From the NCBI RefSeq assembly GCF_003350345.1, contig NZ_QNVJ01000069.1, forward strand, positions 1 to 38,984: DNA of 38,984 bases, in the 5' to 3' direction. The translations under genes and the position numbers were made by a program. The stretch comes from Alkalilacustris brevis (lineage in GTDB: Bacteria > Pseudomonadota > Alphaproteobacteria > Rhodobacterales > Rhodobacteraceae). Position 1 is the stretch's first letter. The number at the start of each line of letters is the position of its first letter. Positions 21,934 to 30,569 of this stretch are shown piece by piece. The notes below the pieces were generated by a model, which was given only the letters and a program-made list of their open reading frames with translations, was not told the origin of the DNA and ran no database searches.

Positions 21934-24816
21934 ATGGGCGAATACACGATTACGCTTGGCCCGGTGAATTATGCCGGCACGACCGTTACGTCGGACCATT
22001 TCGGCACCAATGTCGTTTTCACGCGCGATTACCTGGATTACGGCGGGCCGTTTGACCGCATCTTCGATCTGTTGAGCTTTGGCGCCATCCGTTTTCCCGG
22101 CGGCACTTTTACCGAAGAGGCGTTCAGCCCCGGCGGCCCCGCCGCCGAGCGGTTGTTCGACATCTATCGCCCCAGCGGGCTGCTCGGCGACTCGGATACT
22201 GGCGGCATCGAAGATGACGAGGCGCGTATCGTCACCGCGCCTGCAGCCTTTGAATACGCCAACACCAAGGACGTGCCGTTCAATTTCGTCCTGCCGACGG
22301 AAAACTACCTTTCCGATACGGTCGGTGACGATGGCTACCGCACCCCCGAGCCGTTCGGCCTCTACCGGTTGATCGACCGGGTCGATGACATGATCCGCGG
22401 CGACTATGGCGACATCGAAATCGACATGTTCGTCATCGGCAACGAATTCTGGTATCGCGACGAGCGTATGTCTGCCACCGAATACGGCCGCATTGTCGAT
22501 GACCTCTCGGTCGGGCTGCAGACGGTCTTTGACCTGTATCGCGCCGAGCTTGACGACCCCGACGCCTGGACCGAACCCAAGATCGCCGCCCAGGTCAGCC
22601 AGGGCTGGCGGCCCGAGGACAACCAGGCGATCCTGGCCGAGCTGGGCCCCGAGGCGCGCGCGGCGGTAGACGTTGTCGTGACGCATTTCTACCCGCGCTA
22701 TTACCAGCATGTCGCCAATTCGCGCGGGCAGTTCGACCGGCTGGATGACTGGCAGAATGCCGAAGGTTTCGGCGATCTCGAATATTACGTGTCCGAGTGG
22801 AACACCTCGCTCGAGCAGGACAGCGACGCGGGGCTGATGCAGGCCTCGACCATGCTCGAGGTCACGCGCACCATGCTCTTGCGCGATGTCGATCACGCCT
22901 CGATCTGGGGGGTGCAGTATCAGAACCTCAAGAACCGGCTTTCCGAGCTGGATAGAGGCCATGATGAGGTTTCGGGCGGGGATTACCGGCTGACCCCGGC
23001 GGGCGAGCTGTTCCGCATGATGAACCCGTCGCTGCAGGGGCTGCGGGTGCTGGATACCGACACCCCCGACGCGCTGCGCAGCGATCTGCTGACCCCGCCG
23101 GAAGACCGTGAACCGGACAATCGCGACCAGCTGGTGATGCACGCTTTCGGCAGCGACGAGCGGGCGGTGATCTTCCTGTCGTCGCGCACCGACACCCCGA
23201 TGACCGTCACGCTGGATCATGAAGGGCTGATCCCCGAATACAGCCATGTCTGGGCGCAGAAGCTCGGCGTGCTCGACGACCCCGCGACCACCCGCGACGA
23301 GGGCGACCCGACCGAACCCTTCGCGCGGCCCTACCTGACCTCCTACATGGAAGACGCGATGGGCGATGGCGAGGGGTTCACGATCGAACTCGACGCCTAT
23401 GAGATCGTGCGGTTCGAGTTCACCATCGCCGATGACATCGGGGTGCACCTCTATGGCCATGACCAGGTCGTGGACCCCGCCGCCAGCTATGACGACACGC
23501 TGATCGGCGCCGCGGGCGACGACCTGATCGAGGGGCATTACGGCGACAACCTGCTGATGGGGATGGCCGGCAATGACATCATCATCGGCGGCGCGGGCAA
23601 CGACACGATCGACGGCGGCGAGGGCGATGACCTGCTGTTCTCGGGCGAGGGCAACAACGAAATGCACGGCGGCCCCGGCAACGACACGCTGATCGCTGAC
23701 GGGGGCGGCGCGAACATCCTGACCGGCGGGGAGGGGACCAACCATTTCGCGGTTTCAGTCGAAGGCGACGTGACGATCACCGATTTTCGCCCCGACGAGG
23801 GACAGAGCCTGAGCTTCCTGCGCCATTACGAAAGCAGCAAGGAGGTGATGGAGCGCGCCACCATCGACGGCGATGATATCATCATCCTGCATGACGAAGG
23901 GACCACCGAACTGCTGGGCGCGGCGGCACATTTCGACGATCTGGAGGCCGCGCTGGCCGACCATATGGAGGAGTCGCCGCTCGATGCGCTGCTCGATGTG
24001 TTTCTGGCCGAGCCGCCCGACGGCTCCATCGCGCCCGACCCGGAGCCGCCCGAGGATTATGAATCGCTGCGCGAGATCAAGCTGGAACTGGCGCGGATGC
24101 TCAATTCGCATTCCGAGGAGGGGCTGCAGGCGTTTCTCGACGAGCAGGACGAGGAAACCCTTGTCGCGCTGGCGGAACTGATAAACCCGGCGATTCTGAC
24201 ATTCACCACGACCTCGATCTTCGACGTGTTTCTGAATTCGCTGCCCGAGGAGTCGGTTGACCATTATTTTGCCCGGCTGCCGGCGGAACTGCTGGGCCAG
24301 CAGCTCATGCGGTTCGAGGAGGCGCTGCCGTCCGATGTTCTGGACCTAAGCCCCTATGTGCTGGAAAAGTTTCTCGACAAGCTCACCGATGAGGATGGCG
24401 CGGCCTGGCTTTCGCGCATGGATCAGGACGATCAGGGCGCGCTGCTGTCGCGGATGGACGAGGCCGAACTGGACCCGGAGAACTGGGCCTGGTTCTCCAC
24501 CTTCGATGCGCCGCCGGAGCCCGAGGAAGACGAGGAAGAAGACTTCGACGGCGGCGGCGGGGGCGGCGGCTGTTTTGTCGCCACCTGCGCCTATGGCGGG
24601 CGGGCGCATCCGGATGTGGCCTTCCTGCGCTGCTGGCGCGATCTGGTGCTGGCCGAATACGCCGCAGGGCGGGCGTTCATCCGGGTTTACTACCGGGTCG
24701 GCCCTCGGCTGGCGCGCGCGCTCGCGCCATGCTCGCGTGCTCGCGCCCTGATGCGCGCGCTGCTGGGCGGGGTTGTGCGGCTGCTCGGGCACGCGCACGG
24801 GCTGCGGGGGCGCTGA
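21934..24816 (+). CDS. chimeric protein: glycosidase-like barrel, RTX repeats, helical repeat domain and C-terminal CFI-box
   Basis: The 960-residue protein is very acidic until its last 80 residues. Residues 1-500 resemble a clan-A glycoside hydrolase with a beta-sandwich tail: FRFPGG-like IRFPGGTFTEEAF (52-64), a GNE acid/base motif (169-171, FVIGNEFWY) and a possible nucleophile E288 in VSEWNTS. Residues 515-605 carry calcium-binding RTX nonapeptides (GGAGNDTIDGGEGDDLL). Residues 710-850 are helical repeats rich in D/E pairs, similar to the MgtE N-terminal fold. A poly-Gly linker (873-879) leads to CFVATCAYGG...HPDV..LR.WRD (880-903) and VYYRVGPRLARAL, the CFI-box C-terminal domain, a proposed sorting or anchoring signal. 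No N-terminal signal is seen. GAGGTGG supports ATG 21934. Gap 21658-21933 holds an AT-rich tract near 21740-21770 but no clear promoter. Confidence 0.75.
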   Translation: MGEYTITLGPVNYAGTTVTSDHFGTNVVFTRDYLDYGGPFDRIFDLLSFGAIRFPGGTFTEEAFSPGGPAAERLFDIYRPSGLLGDSDTGGIEDDEARIVTAPAAFEYANTKDVPFNFVLPTENYLSDTVGDDGYRTPEPFGLYRLIDRVDDMIRGDYGDIEIDMFVIGNEFWYRDERMSATEYGRIVDDLSVGLQTVFDLYRAELDDPDAWTEPKIAAQVSQGWRPEDNQAILAELGPEARAAVDVVVTHFYPRYYQHVANSRGQFDRLDDWQNAEGFGDLEYYVSEWNTSLEQDSDAGLMQASTMLEVTRTMLLRDVDHASIWGVQYQNLKNRLSELDRGHDEVSGGDYRLTPAGELFRMMNPSLQGLRVLDTDTPDALRSDLLTPPEDREPDNRDQLVMHAFGSDERAVIFLSSRTDTPMTVTLDHEGLIPEYSHVWAQKLGVLDDPATTRDEGDPTEPFARPYLTSYMEDAMGDGEGFTIELDAYEIVRFEFTIADDIGVHLYGHDQVVDPAASYDDTLIGAAGDDLIEGHYGDNLLMGMAGNDIIIGGAGNDTIDGGEGDDLLFSGEGNNEMHGGPGNDTLIADGGGANILTGGEGTNHFAVSVEGDVTITDFRPDEGQSLSFLRHYESSKEVMERATIDGDDIIILHDEGTTELLGAAAHFDDLEAALADHMEESPLDALLDVFLAEPPDGSIAPDPEPPEDYESLREIKLELARMLNSHSEEGLQAFLDEQDEETLVALAELINPAILTFTTTSIFDVFLNSLPEESVDHYFARLPAELLGQQLMRFEEALPSDVLDLSPYVLEKFLDKLTDEDGAAWLSRMDQDDQGALLSRMDEAELDPENWAWFSTFDAPPEPEEDEEEDFDGGGGGGGCFVATCAYGGRAHPDVAFLRCWRDLVLAEYAAGRAFIRVYYRVGPRLARALAPCSRARALMRALLGGVVRLLGHAHGLRGR

Positions 24817-24976
24817 AAACTCCGCGCCGCGGCGCCCCTTGCCGCCGTGGAAATGGATATTTGGGCCAAGAAGAAAGGGCTTGCGCAGCACCCGGCAGAG
24901 TGGCGTTGCGCGCAGGGCGGTTTTCAAGCGTGAAGGAAGCTGCTAGTTCGGCGCGCGACAGCCACGGATGCCAGGC

Positions 24977-26392
24977 ATGACCGAGATCAGACTCCACAAC
25001 ACCCGCAGCCGCCGCAAGGAGGTCTTCGCGCCGCTCGACGCGCAGAATGTGCGGATGTATGTCTGTGGCCCAACGGTCTATGACCGGGCGCATCTGGGCA
25101 ATGCGCGGCCGGTGGTGGTATTTGACGTGCTGTTCCGGCTGTTGCGCCATGTCTACGGCGAGGGCCATGTGACCTATGTGCGCAATTTCACCGATGTCGA
25201 TGACAAGATCAATGCCCGCGCCCGCGAGATGCAGGCCGGCGGCGATGGGCGCGACCTGAATGACATTGTGCGGGCGCTGACCGACGAGACGATTGCCTGG
25301 TATCACGCCGACATGGACGCGCTGGGGGCGCTGCGGCCCAGCCACGAGCCGCGCGCGACCGAGTATATCGGGCAGATGATTGCGATGATCGAGGGGCTGG
25401 TGGCGAAGGGCTGCGCCTATGCGGCTGGGGGCCATGTGCTGTTCGATGTGCGTGCCTATCCGGAGTACGGGCGGCTTTCAGGGCGGTCGGTCGATGACAT
25501 GATCGCGGGCGCCCGGGTCGAGGTGGCGCCCTACAAGCGCGATCCGATGGATTTCGTGCTATGGAAACCCTCCAGCGCGGATGAACCGGGCTGGGAAAGC
25601 CCCTGGGGGCGTGGGCGGCCGGGCTGGCATATCGAGTGCTCGGCGATGAGCCACGAGTTGCTGGGCGAGAGTTTCGACATCCACGGTGGTGGCATCGATT
25701 TGCAGTTTCCCCACCATGAAAACGAGATCGCGCAAAGCTGCTGCGCCCACCCCGAAGGCGATTTCGCCCGCGTCTGGCTGCATAACGAGATGGTGCAGGT
25801 GGACGGCAAGAAGATGTCGAAATCGCTGGGGAATTTTTTCACGGTGCGGGATTTGCTGGACCAGGGCTGGCCGGGCGAGGTGATCCGGTTTGTCATGCTA
25901 AGCACGCATTACCGCAAGCCGATGGACTGGACGGAGGAGAAGGCCAAGGCTGCGGAAGATGAGCTTTGGCTTTGGTCACTGGAAACGACTGATGTTGAGG
26001 CCGCTGAGCACACCCCCGAGCAGGTTGTTTCCGCGTTGACGGACGATCTGAACACTCACGCCGCGATAACCGCTCTTCGGGGTCTGTTTAAGAATGAAGA
26101 GTTCGGTAGTCTTAAGCGTGGGCTGCAACTGATGGGATTCGAGTTGAGTGCAGATGCAGGCTCCATTGCCGCCTCGAAACATCTTCAGAGCTATGCACCG
26201 TTTCGAGACACGATAGAGGCGGCACTTCAAACACGATCTGTGGCAAAGCGCGAGCGACGGTTCTCGGAAGCCGATAGGATTAGAAACGTGTTGATGGCCG
26301 CAGGCATAACACTTCAAGATGCCCCGGATGGCTCAACAACTTACACAGTTAAGCGCGATTTCGACCCGTCCAAGCTGGAGTCTCTCAATTGA
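24977..26392 (+). CDS. cysS: cysteinyl-tRNA synthetase with compositionally different 3' third
   Basis: CysS charges tRNA-Cys. The 471-residue product starts MTEIRLHNT and has the zinc Cys and HIGH-type site in [17 protein letters not shown] (HLGN), further ligands in [14 protein letters not shown] and [18 protein letters not shown], and KMSKSLGNF as the KMSKS loop. ATG 24977 fits the family better than ATG 24968. From about 25950 the DNA changes: GC falls from about 68% (hand count of 25501-25560) to about 53% (26101-26160), and codons rare elsewhere in the window (AGA, AGG, CGA, ACA, TCT, CTT) become common. That part encodes the helical tRNA-anticodon region (about residues 325-471), remains in frame and looks intact, so the enzyme should work. 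Recombination with a foreign cysS allele is inferred. Confidence 0.95.
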   Translation: MTEIRLHNTRSRRKEVFAPLDAQNVRMYVCGPTVYDRAHLGNARPVVVFDVLFRLLRHVYGEGHVTYVRNFTDVDDKINARAREMQAGGDGRDLNDIVRALTDETIAWYHADMDALGALRPSHEPRATEYIGQMIAMIEGLVAKGCAYAAGGHVLFDVRAYPEYGRLSGRSVDDMIAGARVEVAPYKRDPMDFVLWKPSSADEPGWESPWGRGRPGWHIECSAMSHELLGESFDIHGGGIDLQFPHHENEIAQSCCAHPEGDFARVWLHNEMVQVDGKKMSKSLGNFFTVRDLLDQGWPGEVIRFVMLSTHYRKPMDWTEEKAKAAEDELWLWSLETTDVEAAEHTPEQVVSALTDDLNTHAAITALRGLFKNEEFGSLKRGLQLMGFELSADAGSIAASKHLQSYAPFRDTIEAALQTRSVAKRERRFSEADRIRNVLMAAGITLQDAPDGSTTYTVKRDFDPSKLESLN

Positions 26393-26442
26393 TGCCTCGA
26401 CGGTTTGTATCCCAACCACAGCGCAGCCCCCGGCCCGAGGGT

Positions 26443-26591
26443 GGGGGCGTTTTCGCCCCCGCCCTGGGGGGCGGGTCGGGGGCGAAGCGGGATGCAGGCA
26501 TCCCGCAGGGAATTGCAAGTTCAAGTGCTTTCGCCCCCGTGTCGCGCCAGAGGCGCGCAGCTTCGGCGCGACGGGGCGGGTCGGGGGCGAA
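26443..26591. repeat. array of 9-bp inverted and direct repeats between cysS and cimA
   Basis: The core GGGGGCG(AA) or its complement occurs five times in alternating orientation: + at 26443-26449, - at 26452-26460, + at 26478-26486, - at 26530-26538, + at 26583-26591. The first two form a perfect hairpin with a TTTT loop. GGGGCGGGTCGGGGGCGAA is repeated exactly at 26468-26486 and 26573-26591, 105 bases apart. Inside the middle pair lies a perfect 9-bp palindrome with a 2-nt gap, GCGGGATGC (26487-26495) and GCATCCCGC (26498-26506). TCGCGCC/GGCGCGA (26542-26548 and 26565-26571) forms another stem. No protein is likely. It may be a REP-like element or a remnant of insertion. Confidence 0.7.
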
Positions 26592-26626
26592 CGGGATCGC
26601 AGGCGCCCAGGAACGGGGGGCGCGCC

Positions 26627-28246
26627 ATGGCTGAACGCCTTTATCTCTACGACACCACGCTGCGCGACGGGCAGCAGACGCAGGGCGTGCAGTTCTCGCT
26701 CGACAACAAGCGCGCGATCGCCGTGATGCTCGATGCGCTGGGGCTCGATTACATCGAGGGAGGCTGGCCCGGCGCCAACCCGACCGACAGCGATTTCTTT
26801 GCCGCAGCGCCGCAAACCCGCGCCACCTTTACGGCGTTCGGGATGACCAAACGCGCCGGGCGGTCGGCGGCCAATGACGATGTGCTGGCGGCGGTGCTGA
26901 ACGCCGGCACGCCGGCGGTGTGCCTGGTGGGCAAGACGCATGATTTCCACGTCACCACCGCGCTGGGGCTGACGCTGGAGGAAAACCTCGAGAACATCGC
27001 AGCCTCACTCGCGCATCTGGTGGGGCAGGGGCGCGAGGCGCTGTTTGACGCCGAGCATTTCTTCGACGGCTGGAAGGCCAATCGCGCCTATGCGCTGGAC
27101 TGCCTGCGCGCGGCATACGAGGCCGGCGCGCGCTGGATCGTGCTGTGCGACACCAATGGCGGCACCTTGCCTGACGAGATCGGCGCCATCACTTCCGAGG
27201 TGATCGCCGAGGGCATCCCCGGCGACCGGTTGGGCATCCATTGCCATGACGATACCGGCAACGCGGTGGCGGGCAGCCTGGCGGCGGTGGAGGCGGGCGC
27301 GCGGCAGGTGCAGGGCACGTTGAACGGGCTGGGCGAACGCTGCGGCAATGCCAACCTTGTCACGCTGATCCCGACGCTGCTGCTGAAAGAGCCCTATGCC
27401 AGCCGGTTCGAGACGGGCGTCACACCCGACGCGCTGGCAGGGCTGACGCGCATCTCGCGCAAGCTCGACGATATCCTCAACCGGGTGCCGCTGCGCTCGG
27501 CGCCCTATGTCGGGGCCTCGGCCTTTGCTCACAAGGCCGGGCTGCACGCCAGCGCGATCCTGAAGGACCCCGCCACCTACGAGCATGTCGATCCCGCCGT
27601 GGTGGGCAATGCGCGCATCATTCCGATGTCGAACCAGGCCGGGCAGTCGAACCTGCGCGCGCGCCTTGCCGATGCCGGTATCGAGGTGGAGCCGGGCGAC
27701 CCGCGCCTGGCGCGCATCCTTGACGAGGTGAAGGCGCGCGAGGATATGGGCTATGCCTATGACGGCGCGCAGGCCAGTTTCGAGCTGGTGGCGCGGCGCG
27801 TGCTGGGGCTGATCCCCGATTTCTTCGAGGTCAAGCGCTACCGCGTCACCGTCGAGCGCCGGCGCAACAAGCGCAACCAGGTGGTGACGCTGTCCGAGGC
27901 GGTGGTGGTCGTCAAGATCGGCGATGCCAAGATGCTTTCGGTCTCGGAATCGATGGATGCCTCGGGCAATGACCGCGGCCCGGTCAACGCGCTGGCGCGC
28001 GCGCTGGGCAAGGATCTGGGCCCGTATCAGGACATCATCGACGACCTGAAGCTGGTCGATTTCAAGGTGCGCATCACCCAGGGCGGCACCGAGGCCATGA
28101 CCCGCGTGATCATCGACAGCGAAGACAGCGCCGGGCACCGCTGGTCAACCGTGGGGGTTTCACCCAATATCGTGGATGCGAGCTTCGAGGCGTTGCTCGA
28201 CGCGATCACCTGGAAGCTTATTCGCGACGGGGCGCAGCCAGTATGA
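26627..28246 (+). CDS. cimA: (R)-citramalate synthase
   Basis: CimA condenses pyruvate with acetyl-CoA to citramalate, opening the threonine-independent route to isoleucine. The 539-residue protein starts MAERLYLYDTTLRDGQQTQGVQFS, the HMGL-like/isopropylmalate synthase N-terminus in its CimA form, and has ALDCLRAAYEAGARWIVLCDTNGG, GIHCHDDTGNAVAGSLAAVEAGARQVQGT and NGLGERCGNANL. A C-terminal regulatory (LeuA dimer) domain follows from about residue 400. The start at 26627 excludes a 74-codon upstream extension that would translate the repeat array. The ribosome site is only a weak G-run. It overlaps the next gene by four bases (ATGA). Confidence 0.95.
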   Translation: MAERLYLYDTTLRDGQQTQGVQFSLDNKRAIAVMLDALGLDYIEGGWPGANPTDSDFFAAAPQTRATFTAFGMTKRAGRSAANDDVLAAVLNAGTPAVCLVGKTHDFHVTTALGLTLEENLENIAASLAHLVGQGREALFDAEHFFDGWKANRAYALDCLRAAYEAGARWIVLCDTNGGTLPDEIGAITSEVIAEGIPGDRLGIHCHDDTGNAVAGSLAAVEAGARQVQGTLNGLGERCGNANLVTLIPTLLLKEPYASRFETGVTPDALAGLTRISRKLDDILNRVPLRSAPYVGASAFAHKAGLHASAILKDPATYEHVDPAVVGNARIIPMSNQAGQSNLRARLADAGIEVEPGDPRLARILDEVKAREDMGYAYDGAQASFELVARRVLGLIPDFFEVKRYRVTVERRRNKRNQVVTLSEAVVVVKIGDAKMLSVSESMDASGNDRGPVNALARALGKDLGPYQDIIDDLKLVDFKVRITQGGTEAMTRVIIDSEDSAGHRWSTVGVSPNIVDASFEALLDAITWKLIRDGAQPV

Positions 28247-28968
28247 ACGAAGCTTTCTTTACTCTGCATGACGATCTGCCGCGCGAGGGGCCGGGCGACC
28301 GCGAAAGCCTCGACTGGGCGATGGGCGTGGCGCGGGTGCCGCAGGCGGCACGCATTCTCGATGCCGGTTGCGGGCCGGGGGCGGATATCCGCGGGCTGCT
28401 CGAACATGCGCCGCGGGGGAAGGTGCTGGCGCTCGATCTGCATCCGGGCTTTGCCGAGCGCGCTTCGGCCGGGTTCGAGGATGATCCGCGCGTGACCGCC
28501 CGCGCCGGCGACATGATGGCGGTCGAGGGGCCGTTCGACCTGATCTGGTCGGCCGGCACGATATATTTCGAAGGGGTGCGGCAGGCGCTGGAGGGCTGGC
28601 GCGACGCCCTGGCACCTGGCGGCAAGGTGGTGTTTTCCGAACTGGTCTGGCGCAACGCGACGCCGCCTGAGCCCACGCGCGCCTTCTGGGCCGCGGAATA
28701 CCCCGACATGACCGACGAGGCCGGCCTGCGCGACGAGATTGCCGCCGCCGGGTATCGGCTGCTCGATTGTCGATACCTGCCCGCGTCGGCCTGGGAGGCC
28801 TATTATGGCCCGCTCGAGGAGCGGATGGATGAGCTGGAGGCCGAAGGGCCTGACGATGACATCCCCGGCTTGGCCGAAGTCATCGCCGCCCACCGGCGCG
28901 AGATTGCCATCTGGCGGGCGCATGGTGACAGCTTCGGATACCTGCTCTGTGTGACGGAACCGGCATGA
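28243..28968 (+). CDS. class I SAM-dependent methyltransferase
   Basis: The 241-residue protein has the SAM-binding motif ILDAGCGPGADIRGLL (about residues 38-53), the acidic LALDLHPG after strand two and FDLIWSAGTIYF as motif IV. The start FFTLHDDLPREGPG is typical of an uncharacterised branch. The substrate is unknown. The gene overlaps cimA and the next gene by four bases on each side (ATGA twice), so translation is coupled. The following gene resembles NDUFAF6. Mitochondrial complex I assembly also pairs a methyltransferase-fold protein (NDUFAF5) with NDUFAF6, but this protein does not look like NDUFAF5. Confidence 0.85.
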   Translation: MNEAFFTLHDDLPREGPGDRESLDWAMGVARVPQAARILDAGCGPGADIRGLLEHAPRGKVLALDLHPGFAERASAGFEDDPRVTARAGDMMAVEGPFDLIWSAGTIYFEGVRQALEGWRDALAPGGKVVFSELVWRNATPPEPTRAFWAAEYPDMTDEAGLRDEIAAAGYRLLDCRYLPASAWEAYYGPLEERMDELEAEGPDDDIPGLAEVIAAHRREIAIWRAHGDSFGYLLCVTEPA

Positions 28969-29741
28969 CCCTTGCCGCCTGCGCCGCGCTTGTCGAGGCG
29001 GGCGACCCTGACCGCCACCTCGCCACCATGGCCGCGCCCGAGGGCGACCGCGCCCTGCTCTGGCCGCTATACGCCTTCAACCTCGAGATCGCGCGCGCGC
29101 CCTGGGCCTCCGATGAGCCGATGATCGCCGAGATGCGGCTGCAGTTCTGGCGCGATGCTCTGGACGCGGTTGCGACGGGGGCCGCGCCGCCCGCGCATGA
29201 GGTGGCGGTGCCGCTGTCCGAACTCGTGCATGCGGCGGCGCTGCCGCTTGAACCCTTGCGCGAGATGATCGAGGCGCGGCGCTGGGATATCGGGCGCGCG
29301 CCGTTTGCGGACGAGGCCGCACTGCTGGCGCATCTCCAGGCGACATCGAGCAACCTGATGTGGCTGGCGGCGCAAGCCCTGGGGGCGCCCGCGCAGGCCG
29401 AGCCGGTGGTGCGCGATGCCGGGCTGGCGGCGGGGGTGGCCGGCTGGCTGGTGGCTGTGCCCACGCTTGAGGCGCGCGGCCGGGTGCCTCTGGTCGATGG
29501 CCGCCCGGAAGGGGTGCGCGCGCTGGCGCGGCAGGGGCTTGCGCATCTGTCCCGCGCACGGGCACGGCGCGCGCAGCTGCCGCGCCGTGCGCTGCCGGCG
29601 CTTCTGGCCGGCTGGCGCAGCGGCGCGCTGCTGAGCATGGCGGCCCGCCGGCCCGAACGCGTCGGGCAAGGGGCGCTGGTACAGTCCGAGTTCCGCCGCC
29701 GGGGCAGCCTGCTGCTGCGCGGGCTGAGCGGATTGTGGTAG
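28965..29741 (+). CDS. squalene/phytoene synthase-fold protein (NDUFAF6-like), probably non-catalytic
   Basis: The 258-residue protein aligns with the squalene/phytoene synthase fold: PLYAFNLEIARAPW, MRLQFWRDALDAV and a helix-rich body ending in SGALLSMAARRPE. The Asp-rich DxxxD motifs that bind the diphosphate-magnesium are absent where expected, as in NDUFAF6, a complex I assembly factor in mitochondria. A role in prenyl synthesis is therefore doubtful despite idi lying 47 bases downstream. Its start overlaps the methyltransferase stop. Assignment to the fold is fairly sure; the function is open. Confidence 0.75.
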   Translation: MTLAACAALVEAGDPDRHLATMAAPEGDRALLWPLYAFNLEIARAPWASDEPMIAEMRLQFWRDALDAVATGAAPPAHEVAVPLSELVHAAALPLEPLREMIEARRWDIGRAPFADEAALLAHLQATSSNLMWLAAQALGAPAQAEPVVRDAGLAAGVAGWLVAVPTLEARGRVPLVDGRPEGVRALARQGLAHLSRARARRAQLPRRALPALLAGWRSGALLSMAARRPERVGQGALVQSEFRRRGSLLLRGLSGLW

Positions 29742-29788
29742 CCGCGTGTCCTTGCCCGCCGATCAACGTGCCCCAGATAGCCAGAGCC

Positions 29789-30331
29789 ATGACAGACAGC
29801 CACAGCCCCCTGAACGAAGCCATCCCCGCCTGGATCGACGGCCAGCTCGTGCCTGTTGGCAAGCTTGACGCGCATCTGCGGGGGCTGCGGCACAAGGCGG
29901 TGTCGGTTTTTGTGATGTCGGGCGATGGCAGACTGCTCCTGCAGCGCCGCGCGGCGGGCAAATACCACACGCCGGGTCTCTGGGCCAACAGCTGCTGCAC
30001 GCATCCCCATTGGGGCGAGGCGGCGGAACCCTGTGCGGCAAGACGGCTGGGCGAGGAGCTTGGCCTTTACGGGCTGCGGCTGCTGCATCGCGGGCAGGTG
30101 GAGTATCGCGCCGATGTGGGCGGCGGCATGATCGAGCACGAGTTGGTCGATATGTTCATGGCCGAGGCCGGTCCCGAGGTTCGCCCCGTTCCGAACCCCG
30201 TCGAGGTGATGGAGACCGACTGGCTGTCGCCCGACGATCTGGCCGCGCGCATCGCGCAGGCCCCGGCGCGCTTCACACCCTGGTTGCGGCTTTACATGGC
30301 GCAGCACCGCGATCTGATCTTCGGGGGTTGA
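29789..30331 (+). CDS. idi: isopentenyl-diphosphate delta-isomerase, type I
   Basis: Idi interconverts isopentenyl and dimethylallyl diphosphate, the building blocks of quinones and other isoprenoids. The 180-residue Nudix-fold protein contains LRHKAVSVFV, LLLQRRAAGKYHTPGLWANSCCTHPHWGE with the catalytic Cys in SCCTHP, and the Nudix-like AARRLGEELGL. The acidic ligands in EHELVDMF follow. The start ATG 29789 has only a weak upstream ribosome site. It ends a rightward run from cimA. No photosynthesis or carotenoid genes are present nearby, so it likely serves general isoprenoid supply. Confidence 0.93.
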   Translation: MTDSHSPLNEAIPAWIDGQLVPVGKLDAHLRGLRHKAVSVFVMSGDGRLLLQRRAAGKYHTPGLWANSCCTHPHWGEAAEPCAARRLGEELGLYGLRLLHRGQVEYRADVGGGMIEHELVDMFMAEAGPEVRPVPNPVEVMETDWLSPDDLAARIAQAPARFTPWLRLYMAQHRDLIFGG

Positions 30332-30513
30332 AGCAATTCAAGCCGGGCGCATCCGTGCCCCCCTCGGGCGGTCGCGCCCCGTCGTGCAAACGCCGAGCGT
30401 CGTGACTGAATCCGGCAGACGGCAACTCGCCCTAGCACCGCGGGCGGGGTGAAACCGATTGAACGCGACGCGCTGTGTGAACGCGCGGGCGCGGTGCGCA
30501 ATGAAGAACGCCG

Positions 30514-30559
30514 CCCCTTGCCGGGACGGCGCGCCTTCGGCCAAGCACCCGGCAAGGGG
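30514..30559 (-). terminator. 12-bp stem terminator downstream of ialB
   Basis: CCCCTTGCCGGG (30514-30525) pairs with CCCGGCAAGGGG (30548-30559) perfectly, with a 22-nt loop. It begins 11 bases beyond the leftward ialB stop codon and is followed on that strand by a TTCTT stretch. It probably also stops rightward transcription from idi. Confidence 0.7.
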
Positions 30560-30569
30560 GCGCCTCGCC

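Noticed and set aside
21760-23745. 661-codon minus-strand open frame over the chimeric hydrolase gene
   Set aside because: It is an Asp/Val-repeat shadow of the RTX and barrel coding sequence with no ribosome site or domain.
26478-26538. tRNA- or tmRNA-like fold (9-bp enclosing stem, GTTCAAGT motif)
   Set aside because: The T-arm does not pair properly, there is no anticodon arm or CCA end and no tag frame; it is better explained as part of the repeat array.
26405-26626. N-terminal extension of cimA by 74 codons
   Set aside because: It would translate the repeat array; CimA begins MAERLYLYDTTLRDG at 26627.
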